DNA of 64,000 nt from assembly GCA_000069925.1 (NCBI GenBank), contig AM422018.1, positions 1 to 64,000 on the forward strand. The letters run 5' to 3'. Positions within the stretch are counted from its first letter, which is position 1. Every line of letters begins with the position of its first letter. Positions 1-8,337 of the stretch are shown here, piece by piece. Origin of the DNA: Candidatus Phytoplasma australiense. GTDB lineage: Bacteria > Bacillota_I > Bacilli_A > Acholeplasmatales > Acholeplasmataceae. Below the pieces are notes generated by a model. That model saw nothing but the letters and a program-made list of their open reading frames with translations, had not been told where the DNA came from and did not search any database. The position numbers and the translations under genes are program-made.

Positions 1-1368
1 ATGAAAAATTATTATATAAAAATATGGGAAGAAGTTTTAGAAGATTTATCTAAAATCTACAGTAACGAAGTTTTTAAAGAAACGTTTTCTAATATCGAAA
101 AAGTTTACAACGAAGAAAAAAAAATTATTATTTTAGTTGAAACAAAATTTATCAAAAATAAAATATATAAACTATATTTTAAAAAAATAAAAGAAATAAT
201 TAAAAATAAAAGAAAAGAAAACATTGAAATTGAAATTATTTCAAAAGAAAACAAAGAGCAAAAACCAATCCTTAAAAAAAGCGAAAACGTTGAAATCGAA
301 AATCGTAAAATTAAATTTAATGAATATAATCACGGAAACATTAATCCAAAATATAGCCTAGATAATTTTGTAGTTGGAAAAGGTAACAAATTCGCTTTTA
401 CAATTGCCCAAAAAATTATAGAAGAAGACAAAATTTCTGTCAACCCTTTTTATATTTTCGGCCAAACTGGTATCGGAAAAACACACCTTATCCAAGGAAT
501 TGGCAATCATTTGATTCAAAAAAAAAACAAAAAAGTTTTGTATGTTAAAGCAGATGGTTTTATTGAAGAATTTACCAATCAATTAAGGAAAGCAAAAATG
601 GAAGATTTTAATGAAAAATATCGCGATATTGATGTTTTATTAGTTGATGATATCCAAATTATGGCAGGAGCCACAAGAACTCAAATGGAATTTTTTAAAC
701 TTTTTGATTATCTTTATTTAAACCAAAAACAAATAATTATTACAAGTGATAAACAAGCTTCAGAATTAAAAAATATTATGAATAGATTAACTTCACGTTT
801 CGAAGGAGGTCTTATGGTTGACGTTCAAAATCCGGATTTTGACCACCGAATTCATATTTTAAAAAAGAAAATTTTAGAATTCCAAAATAACAACCCTTTA
901 AAAGTTCAAAAAGAAGTTGTAGAAATGATTTGTTCTGTTTTTGTAAATAATATAAGAGAAATGGAAGGGGCTTTATTGAGATTATTAAATTATGCCAAAA
1001 CATTCGGTCAAGAAATTAATTTAAAAGTAGCAGGTGAAGCTTTAGAACCTTTAATTAAAGGTAAAAAAAAACTTTCTTATGACGAAAACATTTTAGAAAA
1101 AATTAAACTAATAGTTAGTGACTTTTTTAACATTAACGTTCGTGATTTAATAGGCAAAAAAAAACATCACAAATACACTTTGCCAAGAAATATTGCAATG
1201 TATTTAATCAAAGATTTAAAAGGACTGTCTTATAATATTATTGGAAGTTTTTTTAAAAGAAATCATTCAACAGTTTATAAAGCTTATCAAAAAATTAAAA
1301 AAAATTGCCAAACTGACCACGAATTAAAAAAATCAATTGAACTAATTTTAGAAAAAATAAATAATTAA
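1..1368 (+). CDS. dnaA: Chromosomal replication initiator DnaA
   Basis: DnaA is the AAA+ ATPase that binds DnaA boxes and melts oriC. At 455 aa it has the family's usual length. Domain I covers roughly residues 1-80 and a Lys/Glu-rich linker runs to about 105. The AAA+ core has Walker A GQTGIGKT (154-161) and Walker B DVLLVDD (211-217). Domain IV carries the DnaA signature around 409-435, including RNHSTV. The start codon is the first base of the window, so the promoter and any upstream oriC are not visible. dnaN follows after 49 bp, the common dnaA-dnaN arrangement. The reading frame shows no lesion. Confidence 0.98.
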   Translation: MKNYYIKIWEEVLEDLSKIYSNEVFKETFSNIEKVYNEEKKIIILVETKFIKNKIYKLYFKKIKEIIKNKRKENIEIEIISKENKEQKPILKKSENVEIENRKIKFNEYNHGNINPKYSLDNFVVGKGNKFAFTIAQKIIEEDKISVNPFYIFGQTGIGKTHLIQGIGNHLIQKKNKKVLYVKADGFIEEFTNQLRKAKMEDFNEKYRDIDVLLVDDIQIMAGATRTQMEFFKLFDYLYLNQKQIIITSDKQASELKNIMNRLTSRFEGGLMVDVQNPDFDHRIHILKKKILEFQNNNPLKVQKEVVEMICSVFVNNIREMEGALLRLLNYAKTFGQEINLKVAGEALEPLIKGKKKLSYDENILEKIKLIVSDFFNINVRDLIGKKKHHKYTLPRNIAMYLIKDLKGLSYNIIGSFFKRNHSTVYKAYQKIKKNCQTDHELKKSIELILEKINN

Positions 1369-1417
1369 CTTTTAACTTTTTAAAAAAACCAATTCAGGAA
1401 GGAAATAATTTATTTCA

Positions 1418-2554
1418 ATGTATTTAGAAATTAATAAAGATGTTTTTTTAAAACAACTTTTAAAAATATATAAAATTTTACCACAGAAAAGTTTATTTCC
1501 TGTTTTCAACATATTAAAAATCACTGCTAAAAAAAACACTTTAATTTTAGAAGTTAACAATGGGAATATTGCGATTCAAATCTCGATTGAAGATCAAAGT
1601 TTGAAAATTGAAAAAGAAGGAGAAATCGCTTGTTTTGGTAGACATTTTATTGAAATAATTAAAAAAATTAACACCCTTTCAATCAAAATGACTGTTACAG
1701 AAAATAATTTTTTAGTGATTAAAACTAATTTTTGTGAATATAAATTAAAATTAATGACTCTTTTAGGGTTTTTATTGCCTGAATTTTTTTTCGAAAAAAA
1801 AGAATTTTTTGAATTAAAGGTTTCTTCTTTTAAAAAAATGATTAAAGAAGTTAATATTTCTAGTTCTAAAAATGAAAAAAGACCTATTTTAACAGGTTCT
1901 AATCTAATTTATGAAAAAAAGACCTTAAAAGCTTTGGCAACCGATTCTTTTCGAATAAGTTATAAAAAAATTAAATTAGATTTTCCTTATTTTGATTTTA
2001 ATATGGTTATTCCTAACAAAAGTTTAGAGGAATTAATTAAAATATTAGAATATTACGATAACAAAAACTTAAAAATTTATTCAGATGATAAAAAAATTTT
2101 TTTAAAAATCGATAATTTATGGTTTTGCACTTCTCTTTTGGAAGGAAATTATCCTCAAATTCAAGAATTTAATTTAAAAAATTATCCCTTTGTTGTTCAT
2201 TTAAATAAAGATGATGTAATGAAAGTTTTAGAAAGAATTTCTTTATTTTTTTCAAAAGAAGAAGTAAATAAAAATATTGTTTTGTTTAAATTAACTGAGG
2301 AAAAAATAATTGAAATATCAATTTCCAATGAAAATTTAGGAACAGCTTTAGAAAAAATCATCCCTTTAAAAGTAACTTCAGAAAAATTTGAAATAGCTTT
2401 TAATGCCAAGCATTTGGAAGATATTTTAAAAGTTTTGACTTCTTCTGAAATTGTTTTTTATTTTGAAAGTCACCTCAAACCTTTTATTGTTACTACTTTA
2501 GAAGAAGAAAGTTCAGTTCATTTGATTTTTCCTATTCAGAAAGAAAATGACTGA
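1418..2554 (+). CDS. dnaN: DNA polymerase III beta subunit (sliding clamp)
   Basis: This 378-aa protein is the sliding clamp that tethers DNA polymerase III to DNA. The length and three-domain layout fit DnaN. Recognisable segments are RPILTGSNLIYEKKTLKALATD in spirit (about 157-178, domain II) and the C-terminal VHLIFPIQ, which matches the conserved clamp end around the family's V-x-x-x-x-P-(M/I) motif. It follows dnaA directly and starts at an ATG behind AGGAAGG, about 10 nt upstream, so it is probably co-transcribed. A GC-rich hairpin with a T-run at 2631-2660 ends the unit. Confidence 0.95.
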   Translation: MYLEINKDVFLKQLLKIYKILPQKSLFPVFNILKITAKKNTLILEVNNGNIAIQISIEDQSLKIEKEGEIACFGRHFIEIIKKINTLSIKMTVTENNFLVIKTNFCEYKLKLMTLLGFLLPEFFFEKKEFFELKVSSFKKMIKEVNISSSKNEKRPILTGSNLIYEKKTLKALATDSFRISYKKIKLDFPYFDFNMVIPNKSLEELIKILEYYDNKNLKIYSDDKKIFLKIDNLWFCTSLLEGNYPQIQEFNLKNYPFVVHLNKDDVMKVLERISLFFSKEEVNKNIVLFKLTEEKIIEISISNENLGTALEKIIPLKVTSEKFEIAFNAKHLEDILKVLTSSEIVFYFESHLKPFIVTTLEEESSVHLIFPIQKEND

Positions 2555-2630
2555 TTTTTTACTATTTTTTAACCCCGTTTTTTTAAATGTTGAGAAAAAA
2601 TAATTTGAGTACTGCTGTCTTTTTGTGATA

Positions 2631-2660
2631 AACGCCCTTTTTGAAGGGCGTAATTTTTAA
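2631..2660 (+). terminator. Rho-independent terminator after dnaN
   Basis: An ACGCCCTT / AAGGGCGT stem with a short loop is followed by a T-rich stretch. It lies about 80 bp past the dnaN stop and is one of the few GC-rich spots nearby. Confidence 0.75.
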
Positions 2661-2945
2661 GTTTTTTCTGTTGAAGGTGAACTTATTCAATATTTTTTTC
2701 TTATTTTTTTAATTTTTTTAATAAAATCTATATTTTTTATCAATTTTTATGAGTTAAATAAATTATTTTTTCTAATTGTTTTAAAACTAAAGAAAACAAA
2801 ATTTATTTTTTTAATAATTTAAAAAAATAATTTGACGTTTTTTCTTTCTCTTATTAGTAAAAAGGATTAGAGAGCGGTGTTTTGAAGAATTAATAAAAAT
2901 GCAAAAATTTTTGAAGATAATTTTAATACGTGAAATATAATAAAA
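2661..2945. other. AT-rich intergenic DNA between dnaN and the 2946 hairpin
   Basis: Part of the dnaN-to-3095 gap. It is almost pure A/T tracts. I looked for DnaA boxes close to TTATCCACA and saw none, so I cannot place an origin here. No open frame has a credible ribosome-binding site. Confidence 0.5.
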
Positions 2946-2973
2946 AAACTACCTAATTTAGGTAGTTTTTTTA
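2946..2973. terminator. Symmetric hairpin terminator
   Basis: An AAAAAACTACC stem pairs with GGTAGTTTTTT around a 7-nt loop. The A-run and T-run on either side make it usable from both strands. No gene ends immediately upstream. Confidence 0.6.
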
Positions 2974-3094
2974 GTTTAAAATATATTTTAATTATTTAAA
3001 TTTTTTACTTAATGATTTAAAAATAAATTAAAAAAATCTAGACAACAATCAAATAATAAATTAAAAAAATATTTAGAAAGAGAGAAAACAACTA

Positions 3095-3334
3095 ATGCTG
3101 AATAGAAAACAATTAATCTATGATAAGCTTGACGAGCTGAGAGAAAAATATTATCAGGATGATAATTTTACTATGCTTCAAGTAAAAGATATTTTGCTTC
3201 CATTCATAAAAGAAACCTACAAAAATTTTTATTACGAAAAGATAGGATTAATTAATAAGATTTTATGCAAGAGATTTGTAAAAAAATCCGAATTAGAAGT
3301 GTCAAAAGAACAAACTAAAAAATTAATAAATTAA
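3095..3334 (+). CDS. Hypothetical 79-aa charged protein
   Basis: I do not recognise this family. The product is small, charged and probably helical, with no signal peptide or membrane segment. It has a good ribosome-binding site (AGAAAGAGAG) upstream of the ATG. Residues around YYQDDNFTMLQVKDILLPF resemble the degenerate product just downstream (3355-3512, YYNDDNLHIKQVKKNILDF), so the two look like a tandem paralogous pair. That similarity supports the idea that this was a real gene. It is not adjacent to any gene of known function. Confidence 0.5.
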   Translation: MLNRKQLIYDKLDELREKYYQDDNFTMLQVKDILLPFIKETYKNFYYEKIGLINKILCKRFVKKSELEVSKEQTKKLIN

Positions 3335-3354
3335 TCAAAAAGGAAATTATCAAA

Positions 3355-3512
3355 ATGGAAAACAAAAAAATCAAAAAAAAGAGTGGAAAAGATTGACGTG
3401 TGAATATATGAAAGAACAACAAGATAATTATTATAATGATGATAATTTGCATATAAAACAAGTCAAAAAAAACATCCTTGATTTCATGCAAAAATTAGAT
3501 GTTGATCAATGA
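3355..3512 (+). pseudogene. Frameshifted paralogue of the 3095 gene
   Basis: An ATG behind AAAGGA (3350s) opens a frame that reaches TGA at 3394-3396. From the A-run around 3371-3380 another frame continues through DNYYNDDNLHIKQVKKN to a TGA at 3510-3512. That segment parallels the intact 79-aa protein upstream. The simplest reading is a short tandem paralogue broken by an indel in the poly-A tract. Confidence 0.5.
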
Positions 3513-3554
3513 TACTTTTTTTTTGACTGAAAAAACTAAAATAAACTTTTTTAC

Positions 3555-3583
3555 TTTACAAATCGCAAATTTACAGATATAAT
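3555..3583 (+). promoter_or_regulatory. Promoter of the His-Gln-Leu-Trp tRNA cluster
   Basis: TTTACA at 3555-3560 and TATAAT at 3578-3583 are separated by 17 bp, about 30 bp before tRNA-His. Confidence 0.6.
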
Positions 3584-3615
3584 AATTTTGTATTATTAAA
3601 TTTATATTGTTAGTT

Positions 3616-3692
3616 GGCGGTTGTGGCGAAGTGGTTAACGCGGCGGCTTGTGGCGCCGATATTCGTGGGTTCGATTCCCATCAGCCGCCCCA
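3616..3692 (+). tRNA. tRNA-His (GTG)
   Basis: The cloverleaf closes with a 7-bp acceptor plus the extra G-1:C73 pair typical of tRNA-His. The anticodon loop TTGTGGC gives GTG, the T-loop is GTTCGATTC, and CCA is encoded. It is the first of four tRNAs on the + strand. Confidence 0.95.
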
Positions 3693-3714
3693 ATAATACA
3701 AAAAAATAAAACTA

Positions 3715-3789
3715 AGGCCCATAGCCAAGTGGTAAGGCAACGGACTTTGACTCCGTGATTCGCTGGTTCAAATCTAGCTGGGTCTGCCA
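3715..3789 (+). tRNA. tRNA-Gln (TTG)
   Basis: The anticodon loop CTTTGAC gives TTG. The acceptor pairs AGGCCCA with TGGGTCT, and G-CCA is encoded. It is the second member of the cluster. Confidence 0.95.
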
Positions 3790-3819
3790 TTTTTTTAAAC
3801 CTTACAAAAAAATTTAAAA

Positions 3820-3901
3820 GCGGGTGTGGCGAAATGGTAGACGCACTAGATTTAGGATCTAGCGCTTGTGCGTGCAGGTTCGACTCCTGTCACCCGTACC
3901 A
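3820..3901 (+). tRNA. tRNA-Leu (TAG)
   Basis: The anticodon loop ATTTAGG gives TAG. A long variable arm marks it as class II, the T-loop is GTTCGACTC, and CCA is encoded. Confidence 0.95.
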
Positions 3902-3912
3902 TCAAATATTTA

Positions 3913-3988
3913 AGGGATATGATGTCAACGGTAGCATAACGGTCTCCAAAACCGCTCGTTCGGGTTCGAATCCTGAATATCCCTGCCA
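3913..3988 (+). tRNA. tRNA-Trp (CCA)
   Basis: The anticodon loop CTCCAAA gives CCA, which reads UGG only. I see no UCA-anticodon tRNA-Trp in the window. This agrees with UGA being a stop codon, as in phytoplasmas and unlike mycoplasmas and spiroplasmas. Confidence 0.95.
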
Positions 3989-4483
3989 TTTCAAAAAACA
4001 ATAAAAATAAATAAGATATAATGGGTTTTGAGTTCATCAAAACTTTTTTTATTTGGGTTCAATTTAAAATTTTTTTTATTATAAGGTTCAAGATGATAAA
4101 TATTTTTAAATTAGTCAAAACTTCTGTTGTTTTAAATTTAACCGAAATAAAAACACTAAAAAATTAAAATCTTATAATTAAAGCACTTCGGATTGACGCC
4201 TACTTCGCTAACCGTTCGTCTTTGAATATTAATCATATTATATAGTAATTTAATAAATATATTTTTGAGTTATAATTGTTTTTGTGATTAAATAAAAATA
4301 TTAAAATTATATCTTTAAAACACCCAATTAAAATTTTGATGTTATAACTTTGATTTGAGGTATAATTAGGATAGTTATAATTAATTTCAATTTAATAGGA
4401 GCAAAACTGATTTTATGTTAAAATTCATATTTTAATTTGTAAAAAAATAATATAATAATTAAAAAAAGAAAGTAGTTTAAAAA
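3989..4483. other. Intergenic DNA without a recognisable gene
   Basis: AT-rich spacer between the tRNA cluster and the restriction-modification wreck. A slightly GC-richer patch (4183-4230) has no clear structure. Several TATAAT-like sites occur around 4370-4455, but none has a convincing -35 box. Confidence 0.4.
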
Positions 4484-4576
4484 ATGAAAAATGCAACTTC
4501 TTTTGATACATTTTTAAACATCAAAAATGTCAAAGGTTTAGATTTTTTAATTAATGAATTAAAAGCGAGAATATAA
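4484..4576 (+). CDS. Hypothetical 30-aa peptide upstream of the methyltransferase
   Basis: An ATG frame of 30 codons behind AAAGAAAGTAG ends one base before the methyltransferase start, so translation of the two could be coupled. The peptide (start MKNATSFDTFLNIKN) has no motif I recognise. It could be a leader peptide, a fragment of a specificity or controller protein, or chance. Confidence 0.3.
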   Translation: MKNATSFDTFLNIKNVKGLDFLINELKARI

Positions 4577-4577
4577 T

Positions 4578-5816
4578 ATGAATAAAAATACTATTGCTGA
4601 AACTTTTGCTGGTGCTGGCGGTTCTCATTTAGGGTTTATTAATAATGGTTTCGTAAGCGTTTATATTAATGAATTTGAACCCAATTGTATTCAAACTTTG
4701 AAATTAAATTTTCCTTTATTAGAAAAAAATGTTATATAGACCCAAGAGATATTAATGATATCTCAATTAATAAAATCTCAATTATAAATGTTGATGTTTT
4801 ATTTGGTGGTATTGTTTGCAAAGGATTTAGTTTAGCAGGTCAAAGAAAACCCACCGATAACCGATAAAAGAAATTATTTATATTTAAAACAATTAGAATT
4901 TGTTAACCATTTAAAACCTACAATTTCTATTATTGAAAATGTTCCTACTTTTTTAACTACTAAAAACTTAAAAAAGAAATTGATGATATTTGGCAAGAAT
5001 ACGCTCAACTTCAAGCCAAAAAAAGGTAGCAAAAGAAAAAAGAATTTATCTCATGAATTAGAAAATAAACGTCTTTTGGAATTAAAAAAACAAAAAAATG
5101 ATTTATTAAAAAAATTAGAAAAACAACAAGTTTTAATTTCTGTATTTGATGATATTAAAAATAAATACGATAAAATGGGTTATAAAGTTTACCATCAAGT
5201 ATTAAATTCAGCTTGGTATGGCGCAGCTACTGCTAGAAATAGAGCTATTATAGTAGCAGTTAAAAAAGAAATAAAAAAAATTTTTACCTTTCCTAAAATC
5301 ACTCATTTTCAAAAAGATAATCCATTAGGGAATATTAATGGAATGAGTTTTTGTGATAATTTACTCCCTTATACTACTGTAGAAGATGTTTTCAAAACCA
5401 TTGATTATAATAATTTAGATGATTTAGATAATATACCGATGTCACACAATCCCAAAACTATTAAAAGATTTGGTTTTATCCCTGAGGGAAAAAATATTTC
5501 TCATATTATTGACCAATTACCAAATGAACTTAAAATTAGTAGTTTTTATTCTCGTGGAAGTGCTACTAGATTATCTAGACACAAACCATGCGGCACTTTG
5601 GTTCCAGGACATAGTGCTTTACCTATCCATCCTTGGTTGAATAGAAGCATCACAATAAGAGAAGCCGCTGCTTTAAGTGGATTTCCATTAAATTATAAAT
5701 TTTATGGGAGCCATTCAAATAGGTGTGAACAAATAGGTAACGCAGTACCTATTTTACTATCTAATGCTATTGCTAAAAATATAAAAAAATTTTTAAAAGA
5801 GGTAAAAAGTGAATGA
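4578..5816 (+). pseudogene. DNA (cytosine-5) methyltransferase, frameshifted
   Basis: This was a C5-cytosine methyltransferase of a type II restriction-modification system. The start has motif I, FAGAGGSHLGF. The first frame stops at 4737-4739. A second frame (to 4867) carries the catalytic-loop region as GGIVCKGFS, where the family has GGPPCQGFS, so the Pro-Cys-Gln context is altered although Cys remains. A third frame contains ENVPTF (motif VI). The longest piece (4980-5816) has motif VIII as ARNRAII and motifs IX/X (REAAALSGFP, GNAVP). At least two frameshifts make it inactive as read. The endonuclease gene overlaps its end by 8 bp. Confidence 0.85.
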
Positions 5817-6813
5817 AAACAAATTAACGGATTTAATTCTAAAAGATGATAATTTTAAAAAAAATTTTGCTCGTTTATTAAATATCGATGATTTTATAAT
5901 TCAAAAAGAAGAAAAATTTATTGATAACATAAAAGCTGATTTTTGCTTTTATAATCATAAAAATAAAATTATAGCTATTTTAGAATGTAAAGGACAAGTG
6001 GGCATAACAGAATACATAAGAGGAGTTGGTCAAATTTTACAGTATCAAGGTTTTAAAGAAAATAATATTTTTGATAAATTTTTAAATGAAACAAAAGTAA
6101 TTTTGGTAGTTCCTAGTTCTGTTTTCGGTAAGAAAAGTCACTTCAACCCAGCTAAAGTTTTTTATCCTAAAGAAACTGAATTATTGGTAATTAATAATCA
6201 AAATCATACTTTAAATTTATTTAATCCTAATAAAATATATAAAAACAAAAAACAAACAAGTGCATTTAAGAAAATAGACATATGTCCTTATTATTTTAGA
6301 GATACTAGAATTTGGGAATTATATTTTTGGTTAAAAGAAATTCATAATTTAAATATCATTTCATATAAAAAAATACATAGAAAAAAAGATATAGAAGACA
6401 ATATTATAAAACAAAATAAAAAAATATTTTATAAAAACATACTATTGGAAAATAACCCTAGAAATGCTTTAATAACTTTAAGTAGTTTAGGTTTGGTTGA
6501 TTATAATAATGTTTTGACCGATATCGGTCAAAACATTGCAACATTAGATTTAGAAAATTTTTGCTTAAAATTAATTAAAGACTACTTTCAAGACATTGTT
6601 GAAGTTTTGTTATTTGCTTTGGACGAATTAGGAAAAAAACAAAATAAAAAATATTTAGAAAAAATTAGTTATAATCAAATAGTTGAAGTTATTAAAAAAG
6701 AATTTGATAATCAAGATATTTTGTTTTTAACAGATTCTCAAAATAGATATATAAGTAGTTGGATGAATGTTTTAAAAAAAGATTTAGGATGCATTAATTT
6801 TTTGTCTAAATGA
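5809..6813 (+). CDS. Putative type II restriction endonuclease, probably truncated
   Basis: It starts at a GTG behind AAAGAGG and overlaps the methyltransferase end by 8 bp, the classic layout of a coupled restriction-modification pair. Near residues 45-61 there is an Asp (KADFCFY) followed by ILECKG, a credible PD-(D/E)xK nuclease core. The rest shows no family I can name. The frame ends at TGA 6811-6813 but continues in the same frame for 43 sense codons to TAA 6943-6945, so the native protein was probably about 378 aa. Without its methyltransferase, an active nuclease would be harmful, so inactivity is likely. Confidence 0.65.
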   Translation: MNENKLTDLILKDDNFKKNFARLLNIDDFIIQKEEKFIDNIKADFCFYNHKNKIIAILECKGQVGITEYIRGVGQILQYQGFKENNIFDKFLNETKVILVVPSSVFGKKSHFNPAKVFYPKETELLVINNQNHTLNLFNPNKIYKNKKQTSAFKKIDICPYYFRDTRIWELYFWLKEIHNLNIISYKKIHRKKDIEDNIIKQNKKIFYKNILLENNPRNALITLSSLGLVDYNNVLTDIGQNIATLDLENFCLKLIKDYFQDIVEVLLFALDELGKKQNKKYLEKISYNQIVEVIKKEFDNQDILFLTDSQNRYISSWMNVLKKDLGCINFLSK

Positions 6814-6945
6814 GGAAATAAAGATATTGAAATAAAATACAACCCATTATCAAATTTTCAAGAATCAAAAATATTAGATAATATTAAAAAACAAAATAAA
6901 AAAATAATTGACGAAAAAATTCATCCTTATTTTAATGAAAAATAA
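6814..6945 (+). pseudogene. In-frame remainder of the endonuclease after a premature TGA
   Basis: After TGA 6811-6813 the same frame stays open for 43 codons (charged, Lys/Asn/Ile-rich, matching the upstream composition) and ends at TAA. A TGG-to-TGA change is the simplest explanation. Confidence 0.55.
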
Positions 6946-7166
6946 ATTAGAAATTATTTTTCCCAAGATTTTTAAAATACATTTTTAGCAAAAAACCAAC
7001 TGGCAAGATATAGCTTTTTTCCCCAACTAACAGCGCTCTTAATTTACGTATGAGTTTAATAATTAAAGTAATTAATGAATACTGATTCATGTTTTTTTGA
7101 TGCAAAAAGAGAAATAAATAAAAAATTTAATTATATTTTTTTATATAAACTTAGTATAATATGTAG

Positions 7167-7192
7167 ACCCCCTCAGCTAGGGGGGTTTTTTT
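7167..7192 (+). terminator. GC-rich Rho-independent terminator
   Basis: ACCCCCT pairs with AGGGGGGT, followed by a T-run. It lies 220 bp past the endonuclease frame. TATAAT at 7155-7160 sits directly before it, without a good -35 box. Confidence 0.75.
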
Positions 7193-7444
7193 ATTTTTTA
7201 CATAGATATTTTATTTTTTCCGTCTTCCATCCTCATTTTCGCTAGTGTTTATGGTGGGGGATTTGCCAATTAACCCTGTTATTATATAGCATAAACAGCC
7301 CAAAATTAAAAACTCCACATTATTTTAAAAAATTTAATCCATGTCGTTTTGTAGGTGATTTTTTCTTTTTTTTGTACTTATATATATTGTAGGGATAAAA
7401 TATTTGAAAAATATCTTTTGAAACTAGCAAATTATGAAAAAACA

Positions 7445-7554
7445 TTAGACACTTTTTAAGTGTAATGAAATTACTTTGTTAGTTTTAAAAGATATGGAAT
7501 TATCTATTGAATTTTTAGTTTTAAAGAGTGATTTTTAAATTAAAATATGTCTAA
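7445..7554. repeat. Dispersed repeat R2, copy A
   Basis: A 110-bp segment bounded by TTAGACA and TGTCTAA (perfect 7-bp terminal inverted repeats). Its interior shares AAAGATAT...AAATTATCTATT with copies at 19124, about 20371 and 56830. Similarity with the 56830 copy seems to extend some 70-80 bp to the left. Confidence 0.6.
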
Positions 7555-7654
7555 AAAAACTGAACAGCGCACTTTTTTTAATTTATTTTTCTTATAACTT
7601 ACAAAATATTATACATTTTTTTTATAAATTTGCAACATTTTCTTTTAATATAAT

Positions 7655-7682
7655 AAAAAAAAGACACTAATTTTAGTGTCTT
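7655..7682 (-). terminator. Terminator of the cysteine-rich mini-gene
   Basis: On the minus strand an AAGACACTAA / TTAGTGTCTT stem is followed by eight T. It lies about 60 nt after the stop codon of the 22-aa gene. Confidence 0.75.
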
Positions 7683-7741
7683 CCAAGTTTAAACTATAAA
7701 TATAACAATTTTAAAGATAAAAAATTCTCATGTTTTTTTAT

Positions 7742-7810
7742 TTATTTTTTATTGTTGCATTTGCAATTTTGACAACTGCAATTTTGGCAATTACATTTTT
7801 GAGAACTCAT
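7742..7810 (-). CDS. 22-aa cysteine-rich peptide, metallothionein-like
   Basis: The 22-codon frame runs from ATG (7808-7810) to TAA (7742-7744). Cysteines are at 6, 8, 11, 13, 16 and 18, forming three back-to-back C-x-C-x-x units, two of them C-x-C-Q-N. The tail is Asn/Lys-rich. A strong ribosome-binding site (AGAGAGGA) sits 5-6 nt upstream. A terminator follows and an inverted repeat precedes it, so it looks like an independent transcription unit. The CxC arrangement suggests binding of a soft metal ion such as Cu, Zn or Cd, as in metallothioneins; that function is inference. I know of no named family that it matches. Confidence 0.6.
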   Translation of the reverse strand: MSSQKCNCQNCSCQNCKCNNKK

Positions 7811-7841
7811 TTTATTTCCTCTCTTTTCTGTTAAAAGTTTT

Positions 7842-7901
7842 ATTAATGGATGATAAAGATAAAACGAATTAAAAATAAATTAAATCTTGTCATCCATTAA
7901 T
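7842..7901 (-). promoter_or_regulatory. Long inverted repeat in the leader of the cysteine-rich gene
   Basis: ATTAATGGATGA (7842-7853) and its exact reverse complement (7890-7901) are 12-bp arms separated by 36 bp. Read on the minus strand, a TATACT-like -10 lies at about 7902-7907, just before the first arm, so the arms would form a long stem in the 5' leader of the 22-aa gene. It could act as an operator pair or as an RNA structure. Confidence 0.5.
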
Positions 7902-7910
7902 AGTATAAAT

Positions 7911-8337
7911 AAAAAAAATCTAATATTAACATTTTCTGGTTCGAAAACAAAATTTTTTTTGAAAAAGAGCTTCCCTATTTTATGATTAAATGTATTTTTA
8001 TAAAATTTTTGTAGTATAATATAGGTATATTAGAATTTGTTTTAATCTATTGAATATTTCAAAAAACACATTTCGATTTATCCTTTATAATGCGTAAACG
8101 TAAAAATTATAATAAAAACAAGATAAGAAGATAATATCTCAGATTTACAATTTTTTTAGTTGTCAAATTGGACAAACGTGTCTTTTCTGTTTTTTTGTTT
8201 TTGTTAATTATTTTTTATTTTAAAATTTAATTTTTAACGGATTTTTTTATTGTTTGTCTCCAAAGAGAAAATAAATTAACGCTTTTTTGATAATGAAATA
8301 ATGAAAAAACAATAAACAATAATCTGGAGGCTTACAA
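7911..8337. other. Intergenic DNA upstream of the first RNase J-like gene
   Basis: AT-rich spacer with several TATAAT-like sites (about 8016-8021 and 8085-8091). A hyphenated palindrome TTGTC-AAATTG-GACAA sits at 8160-8175. No additional gene is visible. Confidence 0.4.

Larger units (their letters stand above)
6946..7654. other. Intergenic DNA with a terminator and a repeat copy
   Basis: No gene is visible. It holds a strong GC-rich terminator hairpin (7167-7192), a GC-richer patch (about 7219-7290) of unknown nature, and a copy of the dispersed TTAGACA/TGTCTAA repeat (7445-7554). Confidence 0.5.

Noticed and set aside
2555-3094. oriC in the dnaN downstream region
   Set aside because: No cluster of DnaA boxes is visible; AT-richness alone is no evidence here. 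The region upstream of dnaA is outside the window.
3852-4040. 62-aa minus-strand frame over tRNA-Leu and tRNA-Trp
   Set aside because: It is a translation of tRNA genes.
7155-7192. TATAAT followed at once by a terminator, as a tiny RNA gene
   Set aside because: The predicted start would lie in the terminator stem and there is no -35 box; TATAAT is frequent by chance in this DNA.
7219-7290. GC-richer patch as a structural RNA (SRP RNA, RNase P, tmRNA)
   Set aside because: None of the conserved motifs of these RNAs is found on either strand, and no strong folding pattern is evident by eye.
8160-8175. Palindrome TTGTC-AAATTG-GACAA before the RNase J-like gene as an operator
   Set aside because: Only 5-bp arms and a single copy; I see no regulator gene to connect with it.
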